Notes: generated from the letters alone by a model not told the origin. A stretch of DNA of 64,000 nucleotides from a sulfur-oxidizing endosymbiont of Gigantopelta aegis (GCF_016097415.1 NZ_JAEHGE010000001.1:645001-709000), one strand, 5' to 3'; positions 50,808-60,197 are shown, numbered from the stretch's first letter. Numbers and translations are program-made.

Positions 50808-52628
50808 ATCGATTGATTGAAGAGGGGTAAAAGGCGACATAAATGCCGCCCATTACCGTTGACGGCCATCGGCTCCTCAGCCTGTGCCGTGAAGATATTG
50901 TAACAGGATCATTACCGTTGTGAAAATACCTTGGGTGAATGGAACGGCTCTATCGTTCCAGAGGGCAAAGCCCTTTCTCTTCATCTGTTTAAAGTTAACA
51001 TGAGAAACTAAAATGATAGGAAATACAAAATGACAAAAATCACTTGAAACAGCCAAAAAAATATTTAGAAAACTGTCCGGAAAAGTGTTGACACATCACC
51101 CCTTGTAACCAGCTCATTTCATGCTCATCCAGCTCATGATCAATTTTACAATTTTCACAAATTTTTCTTATCAGTCTTTGTGCCACAATGGCTTGTAGCG
51201 AAGTCGCAATTAAATAACCCTCTACGCCCATATCCTGCAAGCGATATACGGAACTAATCGCATCATTAGTATGCAGGGTGGAAAGTACCATGTGACCCGT
51301 CATAGCCGAACGAATAGCTATGTCTGCAGTTTCTGGATCACGCATTTCACCAATCAGAATAATGTCCGGATCTTGGCGCAAGGCGGTGCGTAAAACATTG
51401 GAAAAAGTCAGACCAATTTTGGCATTGATCTGTACTTGGCTGATGCGCTCCAATCGATATTCCACCGGATCTTCAGCAGTAATGATTTTTTTTTCGCTAT
51501 TATTGAGCTCATTTAAAGCCCCGTATAAGGTGGTAGTCTTACCGCTGCCCGTGGGGCCGGTCAGTAATACTAAACCATGTGGGCGATGAATTGATTTGCG
51601 AAAACGTGTTAACAAATCAGCATTCATACCCAATTGATCTAAATTTAGAATACCGGCACTTTGATCCAATAAACGCATAACCACTGATTCACCGTGCTGG
51701 GTTGGCATGGTTGATAGACGTACATCCAGTGAATGTTTTTTGATTTTAATATGAAAACGCCCATCCTGGGGCAAGCGTTTTTCAGAAATATTAAGGCCAG
51801 ACATTAATTTCAGCCGGGAGACCAAGGCTGCGACAATGCGTTTTTCATTCATTACCTGCTCATTGAGCACCCCATCGATACGCATACGAATGCGCAATAC
51901 TTTTTCATCTGGTTCAATATGAATATCCGAGGCATTAACCTGTAAGGCATCTTCAAAAATGGTTTGTAATAAACGCACGACCGGAGCATTTTCAACATCA
52001 TCACTTTGTGCCAATTGCTCCAGATCGATATCTGTTTCAGATAATTCTTCATCTAACTCTTCGACCAGAGAATTGATTTCATCTTTACGACGATACACAT
52101 TGTCCATTACCGCCAACAGATCTTTTTCTCTGATCAAAGCCAGAGTGATGGGACGCTTAAGTACCTTGTGAATATCATCATAGGTAAAAATATCAGACGG
52201 ATCAGCCATGCCCACTAATAGGCCATTTTTTCTATCCGCCAGGACAATAGCACGATAGCGCCGTGCCAGCGTTTCAGGCAGGAGGCGCACCACTTCTGTT
52301 TGATAGTGGTATTGTCTCAAGTCGATAAAGGGGACGTTCAGTTGACGGGATAAAAAAGAGAGAAATTTTTGCTCAGAAATATAGCCATTTTCAATTAACA
52401 CCTGCCCTAATTTGCGCCCCGATGTTTTTTGATCAGCCAATGCCGCACTTAACTGACCCTCAGAGATCAACTTGTGTTCAACCAATAGGTCGCCGATTCT
52501 AATTCTTTTCTTTGGCTGTTCCAAAATACCTTGTTCCTTTTACTATGACTCCTTAAGTCTAGAACAAAATACTAGAAAAGCTATTGATATACCTGCTGTA
52601 CTTCCAAGTCTCATGGCTAGAGATGGTG

Positions 52629-53483
52629 TTAAGTCGCTTGCTGGCGCATTTTTTTTGCTTGTTTGAATTCCATATCCAAGCGTTCCAGTTCCTGCATCTC
52701 ATTAAGGCTAAAGCCTGCTTTTAATCTAGCATCACGATTAAACGGGCCTCTCGGCGTCGAATTCAGGTATTTTTTTATTAAAGTGAAAAACATCTTATCC
52801 GGATCAAGTTGTTCACGTTCACATTGATAACGAAACCAGCGAGTCCCTGCATTGATATGACCAATTTCATCATTGGCGATAATGGTCAGGGCATCGGCAG
52901 TTTGCGGATCACCCACATCACGAAATTTGCCCATAGAAAAGGGGATGACATCGAGGGCACGGGCTTCCAGCACCCGATGCACAATGGCCATACGTGCCAT
53001 GAGATCATCTGCCGTAGTTACCGCCATTTGCCACAATTCATTATGCGCGGGAAAATCACCATAGTCATAGCCCATATCTCTGAGACTCTGACGCAATAAA
53101 TTAAAATGCAGGCTTTCTTCTTTTGCTGTTTTAACCCAATCATCATAATATTCTTTGGGCATGTGGCGATAGCGATAAACACTATCCCAGGAGAGGTTCA
53201 CAGCAGTTAATTCAATATGTGCCAGAGCATGGATCAATGAGGCACGTTGCTGAATGGATTTAAAACCACGATTTTTTAACTTGCTCACTTCAACGAGCAG
53301 AGGTTTTGACTGTCGTCCCGGCTCATTAAGCTGTAGCGGTGCATCCTGAGAAAGGGAATCACCTTCTTGCCACTCTAATAGGCCAGCATCCCATGCTGAG
53401 GCGATTTGTTGGCTTAATGCGAGTTTTTCATCGGGATTGACACATAAGAAGCAATTTTTTGCTTCCTGATACAAGTTTTTCAT
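52629..53483 (-). CDS. DUF455 family ferritin-like protein
   Basis: 284 residues. Ferritin-like four-helix features include ALAHIELTAVNLSWD, TAKEESLHFNLLRQSLRDMG and ADALTIIANDEIGHINAGTRWF, whose Glu and ExxH-type residues could bind two metals. DUF455 proteins are widespread and of unknown biochemical function. Monocistronic by appearance; the 105 bp between it and mshE has no obvious feature. Confidence 0.82.
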   Translation of the reverse strand: MKNLYQEAKNCFLCVNPDEKLALSQQIASAWDAGLLEWQEGDSLSQDAPLQLNEPGRQSKPLLVEVSKLKNRGFKSIQQRASLIHALAHIELTAVNLSWDSVYRYRHMPKEYYDDWVKTAKEESLHFNLLRQSLRDMGYDYGDFPAHNELWQMAVTTADDLMARMAIVHRVLEARALDVIPFSMGKFRDVGDPQTADALTIIANDEIGHINAGTRWFRYQCEREQLDPDKMFFTLIKKYLNSTPRGPFNRDARLKAGFSLNEMQELERLDMEFKQAKKMRQQAT

Positions 53484-53522
53484 GGCTTGGGCTACCTATT
53501 AGAGCGATTATGTAAGACGCGC

Positions 53523-54293
53523 CTAACTCTTTTTGTTACTTGTTAATTTGACCCATAGTTTACCACTCCAATACCAATGCAGATAGTAGGCTTCTTTGAG
53601 TAGACGAAAAACAGACTTTACACGCCATTCGAAGCGCTCTTCTGCCGCCACTGCGGATAAATGCATACTAAGTCCCTGTGCTAGGGTTAGGATTCGGTAG
53701 AGGTGATAACGACTACTGATAATGGCGACTTGATGGGCGCCTGATTGCTCGTTTAATTGCTTGTGTGATTGTTCGTGTGCCGATAATGATGAGAATAGCA
53801 AAGCACGAGCGTGTTGCAGATTTTCCAGAGTGTGACGTGACTTTTCTTCAATAATCACTTGCGCTTCACTGACGCCCTGTGATTTTAAATACATTGCACC
53901 AGCACGGGATTCTGAAATCGTATTAGCCCCCGTCATACCACCCAGTAGAATGATTTTCATTGAATGAGAGGCTTTTTTACCAGCATACCCCCTATCCGAC
54001 TGCTGTTGTTGCAATAATGACAAGGCTCGATTCAAACGACGCTTAAATGCTTCAGTGGGAGCATTATTAATTAAACACAGACCCGCGACTAAAATACTCT
54101 GAACGTTTGTCTTCGGCAACTGAGTGGTTGTTTGCAATGCTGTTTTCGTTGTCTGCCATAGCAAATACAAAAAAACCAGACCGACGGTGAGGAGTAATAA
54201 AATATTGGAAAAAATAAAAGTAGACAGTCCATCCCAACCGAAGGCACTGTCTTTAAAGAATTGTTTTTTTAATGGCAACTTTTTTACTGGCAA
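53523..54293 (-). CDS. DUF218/YdcF-like membrane protein
   Basis: 256 residues. One N-terminal membrane helix (about residues 28-48), then the DUF218 domain: SILVAGLCLINNAP (usually VLGG), ALSLLQQQQS, ILLGGMTGANTISESRAGAMYLKSQGV, IIEEKSRHTLENLQHARAL and VAIISSRYHLYRI. These match YdcF/SanA-type proteins, possibly involved in envelope or vancomycin-barrier functions. The first motif is unusual (VAGLCLI rather than VLGGG). Confidence 0.8.
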   Translation of the reverse strand: MPVKKLPLKKQFFKDSAFGWDGLSTFIFSNILLLLTVGLVFLYLLWQTTKTALQTTTQLPKTNVQSILVAGLCLINNAPTEAFKRRLNRALSLLQQQQSDRGYAGKKASHSMKIILLGGMTGANTISESRAGAMYLKSQGVSEAQVIIEEKSRHTLENLQHARALLFSSLSAHEQSHKQLNEQSGAHQVAIISSRYHLYRILTLAQGLSMHLSAVAAEERFEWRVKSVFRLLKEAYYLHWYWSGKLWVKLTSNKKS

Positions 54294-54388
54294 GAGAGGC
54301 CCACTGATCGCTCATAATGGAATGACTAAATAACCATTTTAACAGACCCATCATAAAACGATAGCGTAAAATTATGTCCTAAATATCT

Positions 54389-56341
54389 CTATAAATTAGC
54401 AATTTGTTGTTGGACTTTGCTGATTTTTCGAATCCAGGGTGTCCCTATGGCAACATATTGAGGCAATGACTTTGCCGCATTTTTAGCCTGTTCTTTATTG
54501 GCATAAGTACCATAAGTCACTAAATAAAGCGGACGATTTTTTTTATTTACCGATAAAAAATATAAGTTATTATCAGCAATGCCCGAGGTGTTTTGTGAAA
54601 TACGCTTTACCTTAAAGGGATTATTTGACTGTAAAATTTGTAGCGTAAAGTTATCACCTGATAATTTGCTAAAGCGTGCCTGATCGGTTTCATTGCTCTT
54701 ATCTATATTGCTTAAGCTAGCCAAGACAGGAGCAGGTCGATTAGGCCGTTTAGCTTGTTGCACCAGCATTGACGGTACTTTTGGCACGGCCTTTTTTGTC
54801 GAACTTGATGGCACTGATGGCTTAGCGACTCGCTTAAGCAAAGGCTTATCTAATGCTTTAGAGACAGGCTTCACCTTACGACTAAAAAAGCCCAATTGTT
54901 GTGGTTCACCGGAGCGATTATAGCGCTGAAAAACTATCGCCTTTGAATTACTTTTGTTAGTCTCTGATGCTGTTCCAATTTGTTTAGGCAATAGACTCGG
55001 CTCATATTTACGCACTGCTCTGAGTTCATAATCAGCCCCAGCCTGCGCCAAGCCAAAGATGCGTTTATAATTACCTCGCCCCCCCAAGGACTTTGCTTGC
55101 GCGGCAAATGCTTGATCAAATTGCGCATCAATATCCTTATAGTCAACCAATTTATCATCACTCAAATTGACTACAGCATCATCTAGATATTGCCAATCAT
55201 CCAAAGCCGCCATGTTGTTATCTTTGCCATCATCCTTGGTTCTTGCAGTTGAGCGATAGGCCGACAAATCTTCGTTATAAAAATCATAAAACTGTTTATC
55301 GGCAGTTTCAGCCTCCGGGTCAACCAATTGAACCAGTTCTTCTGAAACCTGCTCTGCTTCATTAGCAGGTTCAGGTGCTTTTTCCGGTGCATTTGCGAGT
55401 TCAGTTTCAGCTTCCGGCTCAGACGGCAGATGGGCAATTTGTGCTAAAGCAGCCTCGGCCTTGGGATAGCCTGATTTTTTTGCCTCAGCAAACCAGTGCT
55501 TAGCCTGACGAATACTTTTCGCTAAGCCCTGACCACCATTAGCATAAAGCTGACCTAATAAATATTGTGACACGGGGCTGCCTAAGGTCGCCGGATTGTT
55601 TAACAATTTCGCCGCCTCAGCAAAATCTCGTTCTACGCCCATGCCCTGCATATACAAAAAGCCTAAATCTCTTTGCGCCAGCATATTTTCCTGCTCTACC
55701 GCATGCTTGAGCCAAAAAACAGCCTTATCGACACTGGTCATCGTCCCATTGCCGGTCATATAATGAGATGCCAGTGTATGTTGAGCTGGACCAAAACCAT
55801 TCTCTGCTGCCAGCAAATACCAGCGAATCGCCTCTGTCGCATCCTGTTTGAAACCCAGCCCATCAGAGGCCATACGGCCTAATTGATATTGCGCCTCAGG
55901 ATAATCCTGAGCGGCCGCTTTGAGTAAGAGTTGAATGGTTTTATTAAAATCTTGCTCAACACCATAGCCAGCAAAATATTTCATTGCCAGCGTATACTGA
56001 GCCTTGTTCATGCCTTGCTTGGAAGCCAGATTCAAATAATGAATTGTTTTCTGGTGTGATTGATGCTCACCACGTTGCTCATACAGCACCCCCACGGAAT
56101 ACTGAGCATTGACATCCCCTGCATCAGCCAATTTGCTCCAAAGTGTTAATGCGCCTGCTATATCACCCTCATTAAGACGTTTTAAAGCAATTTCATAGCT
56201 GGCAAAGACAGTGGCTGACATGGCCAGCATGGATAACAAGATGATTGAGATTAAGGCGGCACGGAGAAGTCCCCACCGAAATAAAACGGCAGAGTCAGCA
56301 CCTTGCTTGCTTGCAGAAGTTTTTATATCCATATACCACAT
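54389..56341 (-). CDS. Sel1-repeat and SPOR-domain protein
   Basis: 650 residues. An N-terminal membrane anchor (AALISIILLSMLAMSATVF) precedes about seven Sel1-like repeats (residues 60-300; ADAGDVNAQYSVGVLYEQ, AAQDYPEAQYQLGRMASDG, AAENGFGPAQHTLASHYM). A Glu/Pro-rich linker follows, then a Lys/Pro linker, and a C-terminal SPOR domain (DNFTLQILQSNNPFKVK ... PLYLVTYGTYANKEQAKNA) that can bind denuded peptidoglycan at division sites. The mix suggests a scaffold in the envelope; precise role unknown. Monocistronic. Confidence 0.82.
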   Translation of the reverse strand: MWYMDIKTSASKQGADSAVLFRWGLLRAALISIILLSMLAMSATVFASYEIALKRLNEGDIAGALTLWSKLADAGDVNAQYSVGVLYEQRGEHQSHQKTIHYLNLASKQGMNKAQYTLAMKYFAGYGVEQDFNKTIQLLLKAAAQDYPEAQYQLGRMASDGLGFKQDATEAIRWYLLAAENGFGPAQHTLASHYMTGNGTMTSVDKAVFWLKHAVEQENMLAQRDLGFLYMQGMGVERDFAEAAKLLNNPATLGSPVSQYLLGQLYANGGQGLAKSIRQAKHWFAEAKKSGYPKAEAALAQIAHLPSEPEAETELANAPEKAPEPANEAEQVSEELVQLVDPEAETADKQFYDFYNEDLSAYRSTARTKDDGKDNNMAALDDWQYLDDAVVNLSDDKLVDYKDIDAQFDQAFAAQAKSLGGRGNYKRIFGLAQAGADYELRAVRKYEPSLLPKQIGTASETNKSNSKAIVFQRYNRSGEPQQLGFFSRKVKPVSKALDKPLLKRVAKPSVPSSSTKKAVPKVPSMLVQQAKRPNRPAPVLASLSNIDKSNETDQARFSKLSGDNFTLQILQSNNPFKVKRISQNTSGIADNNLYFLSVNKKNRPLYLVTYGTYANKEQAKNAAKSLPQYVAIGTPWIRKISKVQQQIANL

Positions 56342-56392
56342 CCTTGTCTTTAGCTATAAACAACTGAATTACTAGAACATTTATCAATCCTT

Positions 56393-56426
56393 GTTATTTA
56401 AAAAGTTATTTAAAAAGTTATTTAAA
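56393..56426. repeat. Short tandem repeat, 12-bp unit GTTATTTAAAAA
   Basis: Nearly three units (12, 12 and 10 bp) in an AT-rich gap between the Sel1-SPOR gene and the MITE. It could vary in copy number by slippage and lies upstream of the Sel1-SPOR start at 56341, so it may alter promoter spacing. Confidence 0.6.
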
Positions 56427-56560
56427 TGTCAGTTACATGAAATTATTACAAAAAATAATACAAGAATATATAGAGAGAAACCCTGATAATAAAAAATCCT
56501 CATTAATTTAGTGTATTTCAATATTAAAGCATCAAGAGATCGAGTAAAATTTGTCTATTG

Positions 56561-56740
56561 AACCTAAAATAATCAGTTGAATCGTAGCGAGAGCGACTTA
56601 GGTGCTGAAGATTAAGGGTTTTACAGGTTATTTGGGCTTTATTCGTAGTCACCCTACGGGTGAAGTCAAAATGTTCTGGAAAATCCTTAAGATTCAGTTC
56701 ATAAGGCGGTCGCAGTAGATTCAACTGATTTTTTTAGGTT
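56561..56740. mobile_element. MITE-like 180-bp element, copy 2 (upstream of ppnP)
   Basis: Starts with CCTAAAATAATCAGTTGAA and ends with the complement of CCTAAAAAAATCAGTTGAA; the interior is almost identical to copy 1 at 36584. It lies 32 bp before ppnP and may have changed the gene's promoter. No clear target duplication is visible (left flank ATTG, right GAAG), and no transposase with matching ends occurs in the window. Confidence 0.85.
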
Positions 56741-56772
56741 GAAGCACATACATTCTGTAAACTGGAGTTTTT

Positions 56773-57060
56773 ATGTTTGAAGTAAATGAGTATTTTGACG
56801 GCAAGGTAAAGTCCATTGCCTTTAATAGTGTTGATGGTGATGCGACGGCAGGCGTTATGGCAGCAGGTGAATATACTTTTGGTACGAGTAGCATTGAATT
56901 AATGACAGTGACCAGCGGTGAAATGCAGGTTAAATTGCCCGGTGCTGATACTTGGCAAACTTATACAAGCGGCGAAACATTCAGAGTCGAAGCCAAGCAA
57001 TCCTTTGATGTCAAAATGACCACAGATGTCGCCTATCTCTGTGTTTATATCAACGAATAA
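56773..57060 (+). CDS. ppnP: Pyrimidine/purine nucleoside phosphorylase PpnP
   Basis: 95 residues, a single small cupin: FEVNEYFDGKVKSIAFN, ATAGVMAAGEYTFGTSS, EMQVKLPGADTWQTY and YLCVYIN are the YaiE/PpnP family lines. Phosphorolysis of several nucleosides in the cytoplasm. It follows the MITE and is 14 bp before the DUF3025 gene, so the three genes to 58123 probably form one operon. Confidence 0.92.
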   Translation: MFEVNEYFDGKVKSIAFNSVDGDATAGVMAAGEYTFGTSSIELMTVTSGEMQVKLPGADTWQTYTSGETFRVEAKQSFDVKMTTDVAYLCVYINE

Positions 57061-57074
57061 GCATACTCTCAGCC

Positions 57075-57935
57075 ATGGCTAAAAATATCAACAATGATTG
57101 GGATAGTCATTTTCTTGAGCAGTCATTAATTTTTGCTGATTTAAAATTGCTCTTAGAACAGAGCAATTGGACTGATTGGCCGGGTAGTCAGGGCTTGCTG
57201 GCACTACTGGATAAGCCAGTCATTTTATCCAGCGGCCATACATTAGCTATGCATCCTCAGGATGAGACATTACCATTTCCTGATATGGGTTATGAAGAAC
57301 GTGTCTACAAAAAAGGCATTATCAGTACCCGTGAACAAAACTGGCATGACTTGTTTAATGCCCTTATCTGGGTGCTATTTCCCCAAACAAAAATTCTACT
57401 TAATTCCCTGCATATACAGGAACTCGAACGTCAGCCCGGCAAAAAAAGAACGCCAGCCCGAGATGCCATTACCCACTTGGACGAGTCCGGCATCATTATT
57501 GCTAGTAGCAACCCAACTTACCTTCAAGCCCTGAAAGATCATCAATGGCAAAGTGTGTTTTTACAGGCTCGTTCGCACTGGTTTTCTAAAGATGGCTTTT
57601 CTGAGAGTAGGCAGCAACAAAGTATCGGTGCCTTTGTCTTCGGTCATGGCATGTATGAAAAAGCCTTTACGCCCTTTATCGGTTTTACCGGCAAAGCCTA
57701 TTGCCTTGAAGTGGATGATAATTTTTTTCAATGTGACAAAATGAGTCAATATAAAAAGCTAGATCAATTATTGTCATCTGACATTAAGACCAATAATTCA
57801 CTGGCTGATTCCAGCTACCTTTCTCCGTTACCTATCTTAGGTATTCCTGGCTGGGCCAAAGAAAACGAATCGCCTGAATATTATCAAAACACTAATTATT
57901 TTCGCCCTAAAATACGTCACAAAGCAAAATCATGA
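57075..57935 (+). CDS. DUF3025 family protein
   Basis: 286 residues. The family blocks are YEERVYKKGIISTREQNWHD, LFNALIWVLFPQTK, RDAITHLDESG, FVFGHGMYEKA and PLPILGIPGWAKEN. Function unknown; widespread in gammaproteobacteria and often next to the CPXCG protein, as here (4-bp overlap). Confidence 0.88.
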   Translation: MAKNINNDWDSHFLEQSLIFADLKLLLEQSNWTDWPGSQGLLALLDKPVILSSGHTLAMHPQDETLPFPDMGYEERVYKKGIISTREQNWHDLFNALIWVLFPQTKILLNSLHIQELERQPGKKRTPARDAITHLDESGIIIASSNPTYLQALKDHQWQSVFLQARSHWFSKDGFSESRQQQSIGAFVFGHGMYEKAFTPFIGFTGKAYCLEVDDNFFQCDKMSQYKKLDQLLSSDIKTNNSLADSSYLSPLPILGIPGWAKENESPEYYQNTNYFRPKIRHKAKS

Positions 57936-58123
57936 ATCATCAGGAAGAAGCGACTATCGCCTGCCCTTATTGCGGTGAATACATTGATGTCTTAATTGAA
58001 CAAGGCGATATTGAACAGGAATACATTGAAGACTGCCAGGTTTGTTGCCGTCCGATTACATTTCAGGTGCAATATGGCCATGACCAATCATTACAAGTGC
58101 TGGTAAAACATGAAAATGAATAA
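57932..58123 (+). CDS. CPXCG-motif small cysteine-rich protein
   Basis: 63 residues. Two Cys pairs, IACPYCGEY and DCQVCCRPI, form a likely zinc site; acidic stretch between them (QGDIEQEYIE). Typical small CPXCG protein, function unknown. Overlaps the DUF3025 stop by 4 bp (ATGA), suggesting coupled translation. Confidence 0.9.
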   Translation: MNHQEEATIACPYCGEYIDVLIEQGDIEQEYIEDCQVCCRPITFQVQYGHDQSLQVLVKHENE

Positions 58124-58149
58124 GCCTATACCCAAAATGCTTGTGAAGT

Positions 58150-58632
58150 TTATTTATTAATACCTGAGAAGGTGCGTTTGTTGTATAAATCAGGGAGTGC
58201 TTTAATTAACTTTATTTTTTTGCTGGAGGGATGATTAGGGTTCATCAGCGCTATTTTTTCCAAGCCACCCGGCACTGCACAACTTGGCACTATCATTAGC
58301 AATGCTTTATTTTTCGCAAGCCATTGAGAGCCTAATGTTTGCGTTGAGAGTGGATAAGGAAATTTTGCCCAGTCATCAGGCAGTTTTTTATCACTTAAAG
58401 TATCGTATTTAATATCATCTGGCAATTGGTAAACACCCAGTCGATAACTTTTGGGCACTAAATACGGTGACGGAATATAATTTGCCATTTCTAACAAAGC
58501 CGTTGCCGAAGACAAGGCAAAATAAAGCACCGGTTCACCCGCCTTATTCCACCTCGCCCCGTCTTTGTAGCTTGCACCCAAGCCCTGATAATTTTCTAAA
58601 TAAGACTCCGGAGCAATACGGTAAAGCAGCAT
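58150..58632 (-). CDS. RES-domain toxin of a RES-Xre toxin-antitoxin pair
   Basis: 160 residues. RES features: YRIAPESY (Arg), GARWNKAGEPVLYFALS and ATALLEMANYIPS (Glu), then LGSQWLAKNKALLMIVPSCAVP (Ser). RES toxins degrade NAD+ through an ADP-ribosyltransferase-like fold. Its start touches the antitoxin stop, so the two are translated together. Confidence 0.9.
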   Translation of the reverse strand: MLLYRIAPESYLENYQGLGASYKDGARWNKAGEPVLYFALSSATALLEMANYIPSPYLVPKSYRLGVYQLPDDIKYDTLSDKKLPDDWAKFPYPLSTQTLGSQWLAKNKALLMIVPSCAVPGGLEKIALMNPNHPSSKKIKLIKALPDLYNKRTFSGINK

Positions 58633-59057
58633 TAAACAAATTCACCATATTCAATTTTACCTAAGACCTGAGCAACCCACTTGCGTCCTTCAAAGGTATC
58701 AAATAAATCTTCTGGTTTTTCACCGGATAAAGCAGGAATCGGTGATTTTATCCATTCTTTTGCCTGCTCCATGCTACCAAATACTCGCGCAGCCTTATCG
58801 TATACGCGAATGGTGTCGAGCATTTCTTCACTATCCGTTCTGCTCATATTTTTAAGCCGATAATAGCGATTCAAATTGCTGGATGTTGTTCCTAGGATGC
58901 GTACTATAAGTTCCCTATTTTCCAGTAACTTGACTGTGTTTTTAACGACCACACCGGATAAGCCCTTTCTGACAGAACGAATGTATTCAATTTTATCACT
59001 TAATGAATCAGGGTTAAGTCCTAATTCACTAAGTAGTTTATGTTGACTGGCTGACAT
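58632..59057 (-). CDS. Xre/MbcA/ParS-type antitoxin of the RES-Xre pair
   Basis: 141 residues from the ATG at 59057, chosen because GGAGGGGC precedes it; the longer frame to 59156 reads through the operator palindrome and is unlikely. The N-terminal part is a helix-turn-helix-like region (GLSGVVVKNTVKLLENRE) and the C-terminal part is the DUF2384 toxin-binding domain (YDKAARVFGSMEQAKEWIKS, ALSGEKPEDLFDTFEGRKWV). It neutralises the RES toxin and probably represses the operon through the upstream inverted repeat. Confidence 0.88.
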   Translation of the reverse strand: MSASQHKLLSELGLNPDSLSDKIEYIRSVRKGLSGVVVKNTVKLLENRELIVRILGTTSSNLNRYYRLKNMSRTDSEEMLDTIRVYDKAARVFGSMEQAKEWIKSPIPALSGEKPEDLFDTFEGRKWVAQVLGKIEYGEFV

Positions 59058-59067
59058 TGCCCCTCCA

Positions 59068-59110
59068 AAAACATCTATTTGATGTAAAGATAGCATCAAA
59101 TAGATGTTTT
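59068..59110. promoter_or_regulatory. Perfect inverted repeat operator of the RES-Xre operon
   Basis: Arms of 17 bp (AAAACATCTATTTGATG and its exact complement) separated by 9 bp, 11 bp before the antitoxin start. Each arm itself contains CATC...GATG, so four half-sites are present. This is the position where Xre antitoxins autoregulate; binding is inferred. Confidence 0.8.
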
Positions 59111-59238
59111 GTAAAGCCATCCCTATAATGTCTAAAACAAATTTGCTACTATCCAAGCTCAGTTTTTTAACACTTAATAAAAATTATCCCTATTGCATTG
59201 TTAATTCAATAAATGGAGAGAAAATATGGAGAGAATAA

Positions 59239-60129
59239 ATGCCAGAACAAGCGATACAAGCCGAAGCAATGAATGTTGCTAACACAGTGACAGAATTAAT
59301 GGATCCTGATAAATCATCCGAATTGCTCAATGCCGGGCTGGATTTAGTCATACAATATGGTCCCAATCTTATTTTTGCCCTGCTGATTTTTTTTATTGGT
59401 AAGTTCATTGCCAATATAGTGAAAAAAATGGTTCAGGGAATGATGGCAAAAAGCCGGGTTGATCCTTTGATCATTGGCTTTACCAGTAGCCTTGTTTATA
59501 TGGGCGTTATGATCTTTATCGTCATGGCGGCATTAGGGCAGGTTGGCATACAAACAACCTCATTTATCGCTATCTTAGGTGCTGCCGGTCTGGCCATTGG
59601 TCTTGCCTTGCAGGGTTCATTAGCGAACTTTGCCGCTGGTTTTCTGCTAATTATCTTCCGTCCCTTTAAAGAAGGCGACGTTATTGAAGCAGCCGGTGTC
59701 GTGGGTAAAGTTGAAGTGATACAAATCTTCACTACCACCTTAAAAACACCTGATAATAAGACCATCATCATACCGAATAATAAATTGGGCAACGACAACA
59801 TCATCAATTATTCCACTCAGGATACTCGTCGTGTTGATTTGACTGTGGGCGTTTCCTATGACGCAGACTTAAAAGAAGTGCGCACCATTCTTGAAGACAT
59901 CGTCGCAAAGGATCAACGCATATTAAAAGATCCCACCCATTTAATTGTTGTTGGTGAACTTGCAGACAATAGTGTTAACTTTTTTGTTCGGGTCTGGGTC
60001 AAATCTGAAGACTATTGGAATGTCTATTTTGATGCGAATGAAACAGTGAAATTACGTTTAGATGCAGCGGGCATAGGCATACCCTATCCTCAACGAGATG
60101 TACATCTCTATGAACATAAAGCAGCCTAA
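59239..60129 (+). CDS. MscS-family mechanosensitive channel
   Basis: 296 residues, E. coli MscS-like length. Three membrane helices, the pore-lining TM3 with GAAGLAIGLALQGSLANFAAG and FRPFKEGDVIEA, then the beta domain (KTIIIPNNKLGNDNIINYS) and the cytoplasmic vestibule (SYDADLKEVRTIL; DNSVNFFVRVWV). Opens under membrane tension to release solutes during osmotic downshock. An inverted repeat follows the stop. Confidence 0.93.
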   Translation: MPEQAIQAEAMNVANTVTELMDPDKSSELLNAGLDLVIQYGPNLIFALLIFFIGKFIANIVKKMVQGMMAKSRVDPLIIGFTSSLVYMGVMIFIVMAALGQVGIQTTSFIAILGAAGLAIGLALQGSLANFAAGFLLIIFRPFKEGDVIEAAGVVGKVEVIQIFTTTLKTPDNKTIIIPNNKLGNDNIINYSTQDTRRVDLTVGVSYDADLKEVRTILEDIVAKDQRILKDPTHLIVVGELADNSVNFFVRVWVKSEDYWNVYFDANETVKLRLDAAGIGIPYPQRDVHLYEHKAA

Positions 60130-60146
60130 TATTATAACTTAATGCT

Positions 60147-60197
60147 CTTAATTCTTTGCAAATGTCTTTTATAAAAAGTTTTTGCAAAGAATTTAAG
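60147..60197. repeat. Long inverted repeat after mscS
   Basis: Arms CTTAATTCTTTGCAAA and TTTGCAAAGAATTTAAG, complementary with one extra base, separated by 18 bp. It sits 18 bp after the mscS stop and may end or stabilise the transcript; it lacks the T tract of a classic terminator. Confidence 0.6.

Larger units (their letters stand above)
49584..51098 (+). mobile_element. IS3-family insertion sequence, copy 3 (1515 bp)
   Basis: Ends identical to the other copies (left TAATGTGGCTATACTT, right complement of TGATGTGTCAACACTT). Flanked by the 3-bp duplication CCC. Inserted in mshE, in opposite direction. Differs from copies 1 and 2 by a few substitutions and by small A-run indels. Confidence 0.92.
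49279..52524 (-). pseudogene. mshE: MSHA extension ATPase MshE, interrupted by IS3 copy 3
   Basis: The 5' part (52524-51099) has the c-di-GMP-binding MshEN domain: two repeats, RIGDLLVEHKLISEGQLSAA and KLGQVLIENGYISEQKF. The GspE-type ATPase follows: Walker A LTGPTGSGKTTTL, Walker B ILIGEMRDPETA, His box HMVLSTLHTNDA and a first CxxC (ICENC). The 3' part (49279-49583) has the second CxxC (GCHLCNNTGYKGRQG) and end. IS3 sits between the two CxxC pairs, flanked by CCC. Precise removal joins MSWLQG to AVNEPLKNN in frame, restoring about 575 residues. As it stands the pilus motor is broken. Confidence 0.92.

Noticed and set aside
58632-59156. Longer antitoxin start at 59156
   Set aside because: It would translate the operator inverted repeat; the ATG at 59057 has GGAGGGGC in front.
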